Source: Capsulimonadaceae bacterium
GTDB lineage: Bacteria > Armatimonadota > Armatimonadia > Armatimonadales > Capsulimonadaceae
DNA: 64,000 bases
Direction: 5' to 3'
Assembly (NCBI GenBank): GCA_031292625.1
Contig: JARLGU010000003.1
Coordinates: 1 to 64,000, forward strand
The translations under genes and the position numbers were made by a program. Shown here piece by piece: positions 51,954-60,955 of the stretch; position 1 is the stretch's first letter, and every line of letters begins with the position of its first letter. Under the pieces are notes generated by a model. The model did not search any database and was not told where the DNA came from. It saw only the letters and a program-made list of their open reading frames with translations.

Positions 51954-53972
51954 CTATGTCGCAAACGTGCGGTAGAGCTCCGTATTCATCGCCGTGCCAA
52001 TAATGCTCCATACGGACCCCGTCACGAAATCGCCAAGTACCAACCCCAGGAAGAACGGCAGCGCGACGGTGTAGAGCTTGATTCCTCCATAGCGCAGAAT
52101 GAGCGTCTTAACCAGCCAGGCTACGAACATGTCGCACCAAAAGAAATCGTTGGCGAACGTCGTGTTGAGCGCGTAGGCGGCGGGGGAGAATGGGAACGCG
52201 GCAAACCGGGCCCTGAGAGCCGCCAACGTCAACGTTATCGCTATGCCGGCTACCATCGCGAAAGGCGCGTGCGGATCCGCCGCCTTCGGATTGTGCAGCC
52301 AGTTTTCCAGATGCCGCCAGGGCGCGTTGCCCATGGTGGTAACGCGCCACGAGTTTACGTGTCCGGTTGCGGCTCCGTTGACGTAGTAGAGCTGGAGATC
52401 CCAGAGGAGCGCCGCAACGATCGCAACCGCTGCCGTGATCATCAGGACGGCCGCGAGAGGCTTGAGCTTGCCGCCGCTGCGCTCGACTCCGACGAGGCTT
52501 TCGAGCTGGTGGGGCATCGCCGCCGCGCGGTAGTCCAGGTTAAACCAGGACAACGCCGACGTATGCGCGAGGTCGAGGTGAGAGAGGTTCGCCGAGCCCG
52601 CCACGGTTGTGATCATGCTTTGCGGGTCGATCCACAAGAGCTCGCTGGAGAGCACGGCGGTTTCGGCGCGGATGCGGGACAACGTCACCATCAGCAGCAG
52701 GTAAATGCCGATAAAGACCACGGGCAGCCACCACGATCCGCCCCACGACCACACGAAGCCGCACAGCGCCAGGAAGCCCAACGCCAGTCCGCCAACCGCA
52801 GTGCGCGCGCTCATCGCTTCGCCGCTGTCGATGCCGTCCGGATCCCCATGAAAAACGCGCGCGAAGTATTGCGAGAACTGCTTTCGTCCGACCCAGAGAG
52901 CGGCGATGCCGAGGGCGAGCCATGCGCCCCAACCCTGGTACCCCCAATACGGAAATTGGTTATTGCCGTCTCCGCTCCAGGCCCCGGTCGGGTCACGAAG
53001 CGCATAGCATGTCGCGCCGATGTCAACGACCTTCTTAAGCAAGTAGAAGAACCATAAAGAGAACGAAACATCCGTGTTGATCAGGTATCCGAGGCCGACG
53101 CCGGCAGGATGCAGCATGTAGAACAGCGTCCCCGCGCCAGTCAGCGGAAATTGCAGGCTGCCTGTTTGAACGTAGTCCTGGCAATGGTTAATCGGCAGAA
53201 AGGGCAGCGTGGGGTAAAGGTAGTGCAACGAGTTGATCGAGTGAAAGAAACATGGCACGGCGAATCCGATCCAGAGCATTTTGTTGCGCAGCACCGGAGC
53301 GCCTTCACGCGTGATCTCAAGCGGAACCGCAATCACTGGAAACGCGAGGTGCTCGTCATCAGCCCACCGTTTGCGCAGGATCGCGGCCGTGCAAAGCGTC
53401 ATCCAGAGCAAGACCAGGAAGAACAGGCTCCACGAGAGGAGCGGAAGCGCCCACGCCTGCATGACTTTGGCCGTAAAAAACGTGGATTGCCCATTGTAGA
53501 ACCCAGCCAGAATATCCGGATCGCGTGGCCCGGAAAAGCGCGGCAGCAGGTACCAGAACGATTTCCATCCGTTGATCTGATTGGCGTAATAGAACGGGTT
53601 TGCCAGATACGGCGCGAAAAACCCCATATTACCGACGCCCGCGACGACGCTCGACATCGAAAGCGTGCTGTAGACGCTCATCAGCTCCGCCTGATGCAGC
53701 GCCGCCGTTCGCGCCCCAAACCGGCGGACGAGCAGATTCGCCAGGGTCACAACAAACAGGATGAACGTAACGCCGGAAAAAAGGCTTGAGATGGTCACCT
53801 CTGTGACGCCAGTCTTCATCTCGGAGTTCGCGATCCACCCGCAGCTGAGGACGATCAGAGGAATCGATATTGCAAGCACGAGGCCCCAGCGAACGGGCTT
53901 TGCGCCGCGGTCCGCCGCATGCGCGTGATCGTGCGATGAACTTGCAGTCGACGGTCGTGTTTCGACGTTCAA
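51954..53972 (-). CDS. DUF6785-like polytopic membrane protein
   Basis: The 672-residue protein has about 12-14 hydrophobic segments (for example LVLAISIPLIVLSCGWI, FSGVTFILFVVTLANLLV, LLSWSLFFLVLLWMTLCTAAIL, VFIGIYLLLMVTL, ALPFFLGLVLGDFVTGSVW). It resembles the DUF6785/DUF6784 proteins common in Armatimonadota and Planctomycetes, which look like oligopeptide-type transporters; function is not established. The start is a TTG 6 bases after AAGGAAGG. It lies downstream of the secreted carbohydrate-active protein, so it may import its products. Confidence 0.6.
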   Translation of the reverse strand: MNVETRPSTASSSHDHAHAADRGAKPVRWGLVLAISIPLIVLSCGWIANSEMKTGVTEVTISSLFSGVTFILFVVTLANLLVRRFGARTAALHQAELMSVYSTLSMSSVVAGVGNMGFFAPYLANPFYYANQINGWKSFWYLLPRFSGPRDPDILAGFYNGQSTFFTAKVMQAWALPLLSWSLFFLVLLWMTLCTAAILRKRWADDEHLAFPVIAVPLEITREGAPVLRNKMLWIGFAVPCFFHSINSLHYLYPTLPFLPINHCQDYVQTGSLQFPLTGAGTLFYMLHPAGVGLGYLINTDVSFSLWFFYLLKKVVDIGATCYALRDPTGAWSGDGNNQFPYWGYQGWGAWLALGIAALWVGRKQFSQYFARVFHGDPDGIDSGEAMSARTAVGGLALGFLALCGFVWSWGGSWWLPVVFIGIYLLLMVTLSRIRAETAVLSSELLWIDPQSMITTVAGSANLSHLDLAHTSALSWFNLDYRAAAMPHQLESLVGVERSGGKLKPLAAVLMITAAVAIVAALLWDLQLYYVNGAATGHVNSWRVTTMGNAPWRHLENWLHNPKAADPHAPFAMVAGIAITLTLAALRARFAAFPFSPAAYALNTTFANDFFWCDMFVAWLVKTLILRYGGIKLYTVALPFFLGLVLGDFVTGSVWSIIGTAMNTELYRTFAT

Positions 53973-54129
53973 GATTGCCTTCCTTTAGGACGATGCGCCT
54001 TTACGTACCGGAGCTTTCGACCAAGTTTGGTACATTTTACACTATCGCTGTCCGAGTGCGTGCGCGGCAGATCGCGACGCACGGCTGTCTCCGCGCAAGA
54101 ATCGGTAATACACGCGGAGACAGCCTCCC

Positions 54130-56763
54130 TCATTGAAAGACTTGTACTTCGGAGATGGCCATTTGTCCTCCAGGTTGATTTGGCCCGTCGGGCTTTATCC
54201 CGCGTATTCTGACGTACCGCGCCTTGGTCGGTGCAAACGAAAGGGCGAGCGCGGCTCCGTCGCCGCTCGTCGAATGTTTGATCGTCGTCCAAGCCACGCT
54301 GTCCGCCGAGACGTCTACCGAGTACTCGGTCGCATAATTGCCCGTGAACGTTACATTGATTTTGCTGATGGAAAGTACTTCCTTCAGGTCCACCTGAAGT
54401 GTCCAGGCGTACTCATCGCTCGCCTGGGCCACTGTGAGGATATCGTCGTCAACGGCGTTCGATGCCACGTCGACGCCGCCGCAGGGAGGAAGGCTCCGCT
54501 GTCCATCAAGGCTCAAGAGCTTGGCCGGTTTGTGAAAAGCGACGTTCGCCTTCGCGGCTTGCGGCGCCGCCGGTGCGGGATACGGCGTTTCCGTGTCCGG
54601 CAACGGCAGGGCCGTGGCCAGATCGAGGCGAACGATCGTATCGACCGGGTCTTGTTTCATGCTGTGCGTATCCAGTTCAACGACCTGGCCGTGCTCGGCG
54701 AACGGTATTGTCCTGTTCACGTTCATCCAGGTCGCCGATCGAACTTTGGCCCCGACGGATCCTATCGATACCGTACCGCCGCCGGGCAGCCCGGTCTTGC
54801 CGCGCGGGTTCTTGATGAAGTGAAGGTATAGGGCCATGCGGTCTCTGCTTAGGGTATCGTAACCCCACGACGGCGGCGGCAGCGGCCCCTTGTCAACGTT
54901 CGTGTATGACGTGTAGAGAGCCGGCGCTCCCGCTGGATTTGCCCACTCCGCCATCTTTCCGTGAGCCGCCAGAACAGGCGATCCCAGAATGGTCTGATCG
55001 GTCGACGGCAATGGCTTGCCAGCAATCCTATACATGGGCGTATGGTCGATATTCGCCGTGCAACCGTCGCCAATGAGCGATATCTGCAGCCGCAGCATAT
55101 CCTGCCAATCGAGCCCGTCCGCGCCCGCTACGGCCTGTGCCGCCGGGACAATAACTCGCCAGGATTCGAGAGATTGCCCCTTAGGCCACGCCGGCACCAT
55201 CGGCATCTCGCTGACGCAGTACTCGTTCGGCCACGAATCCCAAATCAGGGCGCGCCGTCCATAGGCCATGCTTTCGATGCATAGGACGTCCCAGTCACCG
55301 TTCTCCGGTCGTTCCATCCCGTTGAGCACAATGACCGCGTTCGGATCCGCGCTCCTGATTGCGCTGTAAATGGCGTCATCGGAAGTCACGTGGAATGTGG
55401 CCCAATCGAGGTATACAACGGCAGGGTGGTATTTGCCGATTGCGTCCGCATAGACCGAATTTGTTTGACTATACGAAAACTGAGGGCAATTCGCGATGTT
55501 TCCGAAGTACATACCCGTCTTGACGCCTGCCTTGTCTAGCGCCGCCTTATACGAGCCGATCAAATCGCCGTCCGAGTTGTGCGGCTCGAAACGAGACGGA
55601 TATCGAAACCGGTAGTCTCCGTTGCCGTACGAAATTAGCTCCGCAACCTGATAACCCTGACGCTTCATTAATTCCGCGAAACCATCAAAGTCGCGCGGCT
55701 GCAGCGTTTCCGGAGCATGCACGAGCCCGACGAGCCCCGCCTGCTCATACCAGCGGTTTGGCCGTTCGTTGACTTCAAGTGAAAGAGTCTTATGGGCGCT
55801 CTTGCCAGTCGAGTCCGTCAACGTAAACGCAATGTCGTATTTACCAAGCCTGGCCCGCGATGCGATTCGCCCATGAATCGTTCCCTCCGGCGCAAGCGTA
55901 AGCCCGGCAGGCAAGGCGTTCCGATCGGCGCTCCAGCGATAAGGCGGAACGCCGCCGCTTGCCATGAGCTGGAAACTCGATGCCTGCGCAAAGCAATCCG
56001 CGCGGTTGGCCTTTGACGGATAGCGCGCCTTCCAATAGTCGATATAGGGCACACGAAACTCGACATAAGGCCATCCGCGATAACCTGCGGGCATCTCTGC
56101 CGTCGCCACGTCGCGCAGGCTGCGAGTCGCGATCGCAAGGACGCCATCGCCGCCGTCGACCGAGCTCACGAGGCCACGGATCGTATTGCCGTCCGGATCG
56201 GTAATGCGGGCGTAGAAACCAAGGAAACCATCTGCGCGGCTCGCGACTTTGAGGAGGACGCCGTTCCAGCCGCGCTTTATCGTGATCGGCAGAACCGTTG
56301 CATCCTTGCCTGCGGACGGCGACGAGCCGTCGCCAACAGTTGCGCCATTAACCCAAGCCCGGAATTCGCAGTCGGCTCCTACACGCAGCTGCGCCGCATG
56401 CGCGTCCGGGGCATAAATGTACACATGGGCATAGACAACTCGACCTTCGGGCGCAAACCCCTTCTTGACCGTATAGTAACTGTACAGATCTTGATAGTCA
56501 TCGTAGTTTCTCGAGAACAGGCGATCGTCAAAATAGCTCCATTTTCGATCGCCCGCGGTCGCGCCTTCAGTGGGCCGGGCGTTTACTTCGCCAATAAAGT
56601 CGTGCGCGAAGCCAGCGTCGGCATTATCGTTCGGGAACGGTCCCGCGACAAGCCATGTATTTATGAATGGGGCATCGCCGATCGCGGACATTGCTTGCGC
56701 CTTACCGCAAAGCAGTGAGGACGCAACCAATAGGCAGGCAATGACCAGGCCGAAACATTTCAT
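54130..56763 (-). CDS. Secreted modular TIM-barrel protein with F5/8-type C domain (locus C)
   Basis: The 877-residue protein has a signal peptide (1-24), an N-terminal sandwich domain (about 30-200, WLVAGPFPNDN, IKRGWNGVLLKVAS) related to the ExbB/D-associated protein, an Ig-like putative domain (about 260-335), a TIM-barrel like that of alpha-L-fucosidases (about 345-715; AVVYLDWATFHV, LNGMERPENGDWD) and a C-terminal F5/8-type (discoidin) module (about 745-877; VSADSVAWTTIKHS, KARYVRIRGIK). The catalytic set is not obvious. I use the ATG at 56763, with AAGG upstream, because earlier codons lie in the LacI 3' region. It probably acts on cell-wall or plant polysaccharide. Confidence 0.75.
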   Translation of the reverse strand: MKCFGLVIACLLVASSLLCGKAQAMSAIGDAPFINTWLVAGPFPNDNADAGFAHDFIGEVNARPTEGATAGDRKWSYFDDRLFSRNYDDYQDLYSYYTVKKGFAPEGRVVYAHVYIYAPDAHAAQLRVGADCEFRAWVNGATVGDGSSPSAGKDATVLPITIKRGWNGVLLKVASRADGFLGFYARITDPDGNTIRGLVSSVDGGDGVLAIATRSLRDVATAEMPAGYRGWPYVEFRVPYIDYWKARYPSKANRADCFAQASSFQLMASGGVPPYRWSADRNALPAGLTLAPEGTIHGRIASRARLGKYDIAFTLTDSTGKSAHKTLSLEVNERPNRWYEQAGLVGLVHAPETLQPRDFDGFAELMKRQGYQVAELISYGNGDYRFRYPSRFEPHNSDGDLIGSYKAALDKAGVKTGMYFGNIANCPQFSYSQTNSVYADAIGKYHPAVVYLDWATFHVTSDDAIYSAIRSADPNAVIVLNGMERPENGDWDVLCIESMAYGRRALIWDSWPNEYCVSEMPMVPAWPKGQSLESWRVIVPAAQAVAGADGLDWQDMLRLQISLIGDGCTANIDHTPMYRIAGKPLPSTDQTILGSPVLAAHGKMAEWANPAGAPALYTSYTNVDKGPLPPPSWGYDTLSRDRMALYLHFIKNPRGKTGLPGGGTVSIGSVGAKVRSATWMNVNRTIPFAEHGQVVELDTHSMKQDPVDTIVRLDLATALPLPDTETPYPAPAAPQAAKANVAFHKPAKLLSLDGQRSLPPCGGVDVASNAVDDDILTVAQASDEYAWTLQVDLKEVLSISKINVTFTGNYATEYSVDVSADSVAWTTIKHSTSGDGAALALSFAPTKARYVRIRGIKPDGPNQPGGQMAISEVQVFQ

Positions 56764-56881
56764 GAGAACAACCTTTCGGAGCAAGTAGAACGCGCGCAAT
56801 GAAGCTGCCGCGCAAACCGGCGCAAGCAGCCTAAATCGCAAATGGCGCAAATCGAATATACAGCCGCGTCGACGCCGGTTA

Positions 56882-57883
56882 TCAGCCGGATGCAAGGCTT
56901 GTCGAACCGCGGATCACCAACTCTGGCGTCAGAACCGTGGACTGCCGGGGAAGATCCTTGTTCTCCAGGCGCTTGTTCAAAAACGTCCAAGCGATTTCCG
57001 CGAGGGCTTCGTATGGCTGGGCGATCGCGGTTATCGGCGGATCGACGCACTCCAGGTCATCGATACCGTCGAATCCAGTCAACGCGACATCCCCAGGGAT
57101 CGAAACGCCAAGTTGGCGAAGCGCCATATGAGCCCCAATCGCGAGCTCGTCCGAAAAGCAGAAGAGAGCATCGATGCCGCTTGGGCTGCTAAATCTTTCG
57201 AGCACGGCCTCACGCGCCGCTTTCCGCTGGTAGGCGGTCCGGTCCTCATTAAAGTTCACGAAGAGCGGTTCGAACCCCGCGTCCTTAAGACAGTTGATGT
57301 AGGCGTCATACCGGGCATTGCCCGCCTGACAGTCACACTCGGCGACCAGATAGGCGATCCGGCGGCGGCCGATGCCGATCAGGTGGCGCAGCACGGCCCG
57401 GGCGCCGACTGCAAGGTCAACGCCGACGTGATCCACCCGCGTCGAGTAGGATGCTCCGAAACTCACTATGGGAACGGATTCGACAACACTGTCCGGCAGT
57501 TTGTCTACGAACGCGGCGCAATCGAACGCCAGGACGCCATCGACAGGCCAGTAACTTGCCTCAAGGGGACTCGTTTCAGCCGTCACCTGGGCCACGTTCA
57601 GATGATATTCAGACTGCTCAATCACCTTGCGAACCGTATGGATCATATACGAGTAGAACGCTGGATGGAAGTCGTGGACGAGCAGCTCGATCATCTGCGT
57701 GCGTCCTTTGATAAGCGCTCGCGCCATCCGATTCGGCCGATAGCCCATTTCCTGAGCCGCCGCCCGCACCTGTCGCTTTGTCGCTTCGGAAATGGAGGCG
57801 TCGTCCCGGCCGCTTAACACATACGATACGGTCGCCCGAGAAACCCTCACCCGTTTGGCAATATCATTCATTGTGACTGTCAT
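56882..57883 (-). CDS. LacI-family transcriptional regulator (locus C)
   Basis: The 333-residue protein has the LacI helix-turn-helix (5-25, MNDIAKRVRVSRATVSYVLSG) and an effector domain with ALTGFDGIDDLECVDPPITAI near 275-295. It lies between the GH29-like gene upstream and the secreted modular gene downstream (119 bases away), all on the minus strand, so it probably controls both. No clear promoter was found in the repeat-containing gap before it. Sugar effector unknown. Confidence 0.92.
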   Translation of the reverse strand: MTVTMNDIAKRVRVSRATVSYVLSGRDDASISEATKRQVRAAAQEMGYRPNRMARALIKGRTQMIELLVHDFHPAFYSYMIHTVRKVIEQSEYHLNVAQVTAETSPLEASYWPVDGVLAFDCAAFVDKLPDSVVESVPIVSFGASYSTRVDHVGVDLAVGARAVLRHLIGIGRRRIAYLVAECDCQAGNARYDAYINCLKDAGFEPLFVNFNEDRTAYQRKAAREAVLERFSSPSGIDALFCFSDELAIGAHMALRQLGVSIPGDVALTGFDGIDDLECVDPPITAIAQPYEALAEIAWTFLNKRLENKDLPRQSTVLTPELVIRGSTSLASG

Positions 57884-57946
57884 AATTCAACACCTTGTGA
57901 TCGTCGATCCCGGCGCGACGGCAATTAGCGCCTGTATTATCTACGA

Positions 57947-58180
57947 GCGTGTATAAAAGATCGAAAGGTCTTGTAGGACCGCTCCCCGGCCGCCGTGGCC
58001 GTTTTTGAAAATAGGCCGTCACAGCGCTTTCACTGCTTCACGATGTGCGCTGGTCGGACGATGGCGGCAAAAGGCCATATGCGTGTTTACGAGGCAACGT
58101 AAATCACCGCCGTGAACGAGGCGCGGGCAAAAAATTGCCCCGGCGGCACGAGCCGTCTTGAATCTTTTTTGCAACACGCC
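57947..58180 (+). repeat. MITE-like dispersed repeat, copy 3
   Basis: This 234-bp element matches copy 2 in order and orientation: the CGTGTATAAAAGATCGAAAG-type end, a GCCGCCGTGGCC block, TTCACGATGTGCGCTGG, GATGGCGGCAAAAGGCC, then the AAAAAATTGCCCCGGCGGC arm. Its two inverted arms have drifted more than in copy 2. It separates the GH29-like gene from the LacI gene. Confidence 0.78.
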
Positions 58181-58196
58181 AGTTTATTACACGACT

Positions 58197-59195
58197 CTAA
58201 GTCGTAGCGGCCCGTCCAATGGACGCTAGCTCCTTGGCAAACTCTTCCGGTATTGTGCCGGCCAGTCCAATTGGCACATCCCATGTCACGGCCCCGCCCT
58301 TCTCGTTGACATGACGAGTAAAGCCAATCGAGAGGTCCGTATTGATACGAACGGGACCACGCCCCCACCACTCGCCCAAGTATGTTAGCACGTGAAGCTG
58401 GGCGCCATTGATTGAGCGGCTCAGCGGCGAATTACCATTCCCGACCCAAAAGTCGTCGAGTTCGCCTGCCGTATAATCTTCGTACTCGCTCGCGCTGACA
58501 ACAGGCTGATGTACGCCTGTGTTGAAAGCGACCAGAGAATCGGGGTTGCCGGCTTTGGCGGCTTCGGCAAGCGTGCGAAAATTGGGCGCGTCGTCATGTC
58601 GATAGAGCTTGTCAACGTAGTAACAACCGTCGAACCACCAACCGGACACCGATGCGCCCCAATTCCTGGACCACTGCGCGACGATCGCCTCCCAGTTGCG
58701 CAGCGCCATGCTAAGCCGGTCGTCGGTCCCTGGTGCTCGCAGGTAGCTGCCGGGCGCGATTCCGTTATTCGAAAAGTCCCATGACGGCGTAAAGCCCAGA
58801 GCTTCCACTGCCTCGCGGTGGTGACACGGAGCGCAAGAAGACAGATAAGCGATTGTACGCACACCGTGCGCGGCCAGCGCCTCGGCGAGTTCGCCGATTA
58901 AATCTCGCCGGGACAGCCGGCTTGGCGTTCCGACAATCGCGTCGTAGACCGAATTGGGCGAGCAGAAGAAACCGGAGTTCTGGCCAACCGTGAAAATATG
59001 ATAGCGCGAGCCAGTCTCCGCGACTTGCATGGCAAAGCGTTCTACGTCAAAAGCATCGACCAGACGATCCCAATCATCTACCGTAAAGGATGTGCCGCTC
59101 TCCCTGATGGGCTTTTCCGCGAGGAAGTGAGTCATCGTACCGAATCTCGCCGCGTGCAGCCAGTCGGTATTGGCTCGTTTCCAATCTGTCGCCAT
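58197..59195 (-). CDS. Alpha-L-fucosidase-like (GH29-fold) protein
   Basis: The 332-residue protein follows the GH29 barrel: ARFGTMTHF at the start, GQNSGFFCSPNS, a helix with RDLIGELAEALAAHGVRTIAYLSS, and WWFDGCYYVD where Asp189 fits the GH29 nucleophile. The normal length of GH29 enzymes is 430 residues or more with a C-terminal sandwich, absent here; the acid/base residue is not obvious. No signal peptide is visible. GGAGAG precedes the ATG at 59195. It lies directly downstream of the transposon-split pseudopilin and would be the next gene in that operon. Confidence 0.7.
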   Translation of the reverse strand: MATDWKRANTDWLHAARFGTMTHFLAEKPIRESGTSFTVDDWDRLVDAFDVERFAMQVAETGSRYHIFTVGQNSGFFCSPNSVYDAIVGTPSRLSRRDLIGELAEALAAHGVRTIAYLSSCAPCHHREAVEALGFTPSWDFSNNGIAPGSYLRAPGTDDRLSMALRNWEAIVAQWSRNWGASVSGWWFDGCYYVDKLYRHDDAPNFRTLAEAAKAGNPDSLVAFNTGVHQPVVSASEYEDYTAGELDDFWVGNGNSPLSRSINGAQLHVLTYLGEWWGRGPVRINTDLSIGFTRHVNEKGGAVTWDVPIGLAGTIPEEFAKELASIGRAATT

Positions 59196-59315
59196 CAATT
59201 CTCTCCTTATCGCTTCGCGCGGATGTAGGCCTCGCGCCGTTCAAGCCTTGCCCGTGACGGGCGGAATTGCGCGAGTGGCTCTCATCGGTTTCCATGCTTT
59301 GTCAGGCACGGAAAC

Positions 59316-59497
59316 CTATGTCGGGCCGAACGTAAGCGTGTAAATATGTCCGTTTGGATCGCTCATGTTCGCGGAACCTGCCGCCATGGGATATCCAAAG
59401 TTCGCGGGTGCATTCGAGCCATTCCCATTTCCCCAACCAACGCTTACCTTAGATGGCGGAAGGAACTTCGAATGGCCGTCCGCAGCAAGATAATTTG
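59316..59497 (-). pseudogene. H-X9-DG pseudopilin (locus C), 3' part cut off by transposon
   Basis: On the minus strand these codons read YLAADGHSKFLPPSKVSVGW and on to a TAG at 59318-59316, the C-terminus of an H-X9-DG pseudopilin. The matching upstream part lies on the far side of the IS1595 element, beginning again at 63687. Removing the element and one copy of the 8-bp duplication restores the frame as HQGGANYLAADG. The last 8 bases (59490-59497) are the left target duplication. Confidence 0.9.
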
Positions 59498-59520
59498 GGT
59501 AATAATATACTTGACTTAGC
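59498..59520 (+). repeat. Left terminal inverted repeat of the transposon
   Basis: Begins GGTAATAATATACTTGACTT and matches the reverse complement of 63664-63686 at 21 of 23 positions. Its TTGACT doubles as the -35 box of the transposase promoter. Confidence 0.92.
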
Positions 59521-59539
59521 GCTAGATAAATGGTATCAT
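59511..59539 (+). promoter_or_regulatory. Transposase promoter inside the terminal repeat, leaderless
   Basis: TTGACT (59511-59516), 17 bases, then TATCAT (59534-59539), followed after 6 bases by the transposase ATG at 59546. Transcription should begin at or next to that A, giving a leaderless message; no ribosome-binding site exists upstream. Confidence 0.7.
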
Positions 59540-59545
59540 ACTGTC

Positions 59546-60478
59546 ATGGATACCGAAACATTCATGCCGAAGACGTTGCAGCAGGCGATCACTTACTATT
59601 CGGACGAGCGCGCGTGCCTTGATATTCTGGTCGCGAAGCGTTGGCCGAATGGCGTTGTGACTTGTCCCTACTGCGAAGGTGAGAGCTGCACTTTCATGCC
59701 GTCCGCGTTCCGATGGCAGTGCAAGGGATGCCGCAAGCAGTTCTCGATCAAGGTTGGTACCTTCATGGAAGACAGCCCGATCAAGCTGTCAAAGTGGTTC
59801 CTCGCAATGTGGATGGTTGCCAACTGCAAGAACGGCGTATCTTCCTACGAGATCCATCGGGCCATCGGCATTACTCAGAAGTCAGCTTGGTTCATGCTGC
59901 ATCGCATCCGGTTAGCATTCGGTGAACAGCCGACCGAACTAAGCGGAACCGTCGAAGCCGACGAAACTTACATCGGCGGACTTGAGAAGAACAAGCACAA
60001 ATCCAAGAAGCTGAATCAAGGTCGCGGTTCAGTTGGCAAGGTCGCCGTCATGGGCCTACTCGAAGACGGCGGCAAGGCGCGAACCAAGAAGATCACTGCC
60101 GCGAGCAAGAAAGTCCTTCACGGCGAAATCTTCGAGAATGTGCAAGGCGGATCGACAATCCATACCGACTCATGGAAGGCTTACCAGGGCATCGACGATG
60201 CGTATATCCACGAGTTCGTAGATCATGCCGTTGAATACGTTCGCGACGGAGTTCATACCAACGGGCTTGAGAACTTCTTTTCGCTGCTCAAACGAATGAT
60301 ACGCGGAACCTACGTTTCGGTAGACCCCGCGCATCTTAAATCATACTTGGACGAACAGACCTTCCGGTTCAACGAGCGCAAGGACAACGACAGCGGACGC
60401 TTCCAGAAGGTGCTAGGAGAAATCAACGGCAAGCGGTTGACCTATCAGCAGCTTGTCAATTCAAGTGTCGTCTTCTAA
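59546..60478 (+). CDS. IS1595-family (ISXO2-like) transposase
   Basis: The 310-residue enzyme has an N-terminal zinc ribbon (CPYC near residue 36, CKGC near 58) followed by an ISXO2-like DDE domain: EADETYIGG (first acid), HTDSWKAY (second) and HTNGLENFFSLLKR (third region, Asn/Glu). The length is normal for the family. I start at the ATG at 59546 because it sits 6 bases after the -10 box within the terminal repeat; an upstream in-frame start would lie in target DNA. It should cut and paste the whole 4.19-kb element. A bidirectional terminator follows. Confidence 0.93.
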   Translation: MDTETFMPKTLQQAITYYSDERACLDILVAKRWPNGVVTCPYCEGESCTFMPSAFRWQCKGCRKQFSIKVGTFMEDSPIKLSKWFLAMWMVANCKNGVSSYEIHRAIGITQKSAWFMLHRIRLAFGEQPTELSGTVEADETYIGGLEKNKHKSKKLNQGRGSVGKVAVMGLLEDGGKARTKKITAASKKVLHGEIFENVQGGSTIHTDSWKAYQGIDDAYIHEFVDHAVEYVRDGVHTNGLENFFSLLKRMIRGTYVSVDPAHLKSYLDEQTFRFNERKDNDSGRFQKVLGEINGKRLTYQQLVNSSVVF

Positions 60479-60501
60479 ATTGCCGAAGCGTGGACCGAAA
60501 A

Positions 60502-60535
60502 GAAAACAGCCTGACTGAGAATCAAGGCTGTTTTC
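60502..60535. terminator. Bidirectional terminator after the transposase
   Basis: GAAAACAGCC (60502-60511) pairs perfectly with GGCTGTTTTC (60526-60535) over 14 bases. Runs of A and T at its ends give a U-tract on both strands, fitting the convergent transposase and PIN-like gene. Confidence 0.8.
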
Positions 60536-60538
60536 CAA

Positions 60539-60955
60539 TTACCTGCTGGCAGGCCGGATGCGGATATTGATGTCAAAATTGCAACATGGCGTCAATGAAC
60601 CTTTGGTATCGAGTTGCATACAACCAATTGGCCAACACTCGATGACTTGATCGCGTATCTTGTCCCAATGTTTTAGAAGGTAAATCGCTTGAGCCCGCTT
60701 ACCCATATTACTCCAACCTTTGGGCAGCCAAATAACATCAACGTTATGTGTTTTTAGAGTTGCCAGGTGTTCAATTTGCATCCTCTGATCGTTCGTGACA
60801 AGTATTAGCTTCCGCCTGCCAATCTCTGGCAGGAAATCAGGGTCCGCTGTACCAAGCTTGAAATACTTCGTTATGAACCATACGTCACGAAGCCCAATCT
60901 CTCGCAGGAGATTGACAAGACGTCTACTGGTACATTCATCAAAGAGAAAATTCAA
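60539..60955 (-). CDS. DUF5615/PIN-like protein, probable toxin
   Basis: The 138-residue protein matches the PIN-like DUF5615 (Mut7-C-related) family in its first 90 residues: FLFDECTSRRLVNLLREIGL at the start with Asp7/Glu8, and ILVTNDQRM with Asp in the middle. PIN folds are metal-dependent ribonucleases. The C-terminal 40 residues are an extension with Cys residues. It begins with TTG overlapping the upstream stop as TTGA, the usual antitoxin-then-toxin coupling. It is transposon cargo. Confidence 0.7.
   Translation of the reverse strand: MNFLFDECTSRRLVNLLREIGLRDVWFITKYFKLGTADPDFLPEIGRRKLILVTNDQRMQIEHLATLKTHNVDVIWLPKGWSNMGKRAQAIYLLKHWDKIRDQVIECWPIGCMQLDTKGSLTPCCNFDINIRIRPASR

Noticed and set aside
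59453-59545. Upstream extension of the transposase frame
   Set aside because: It would start in the target gene outside the inverted repeat; the promoter within the repeat and the ATG at 59546 explain expression better.
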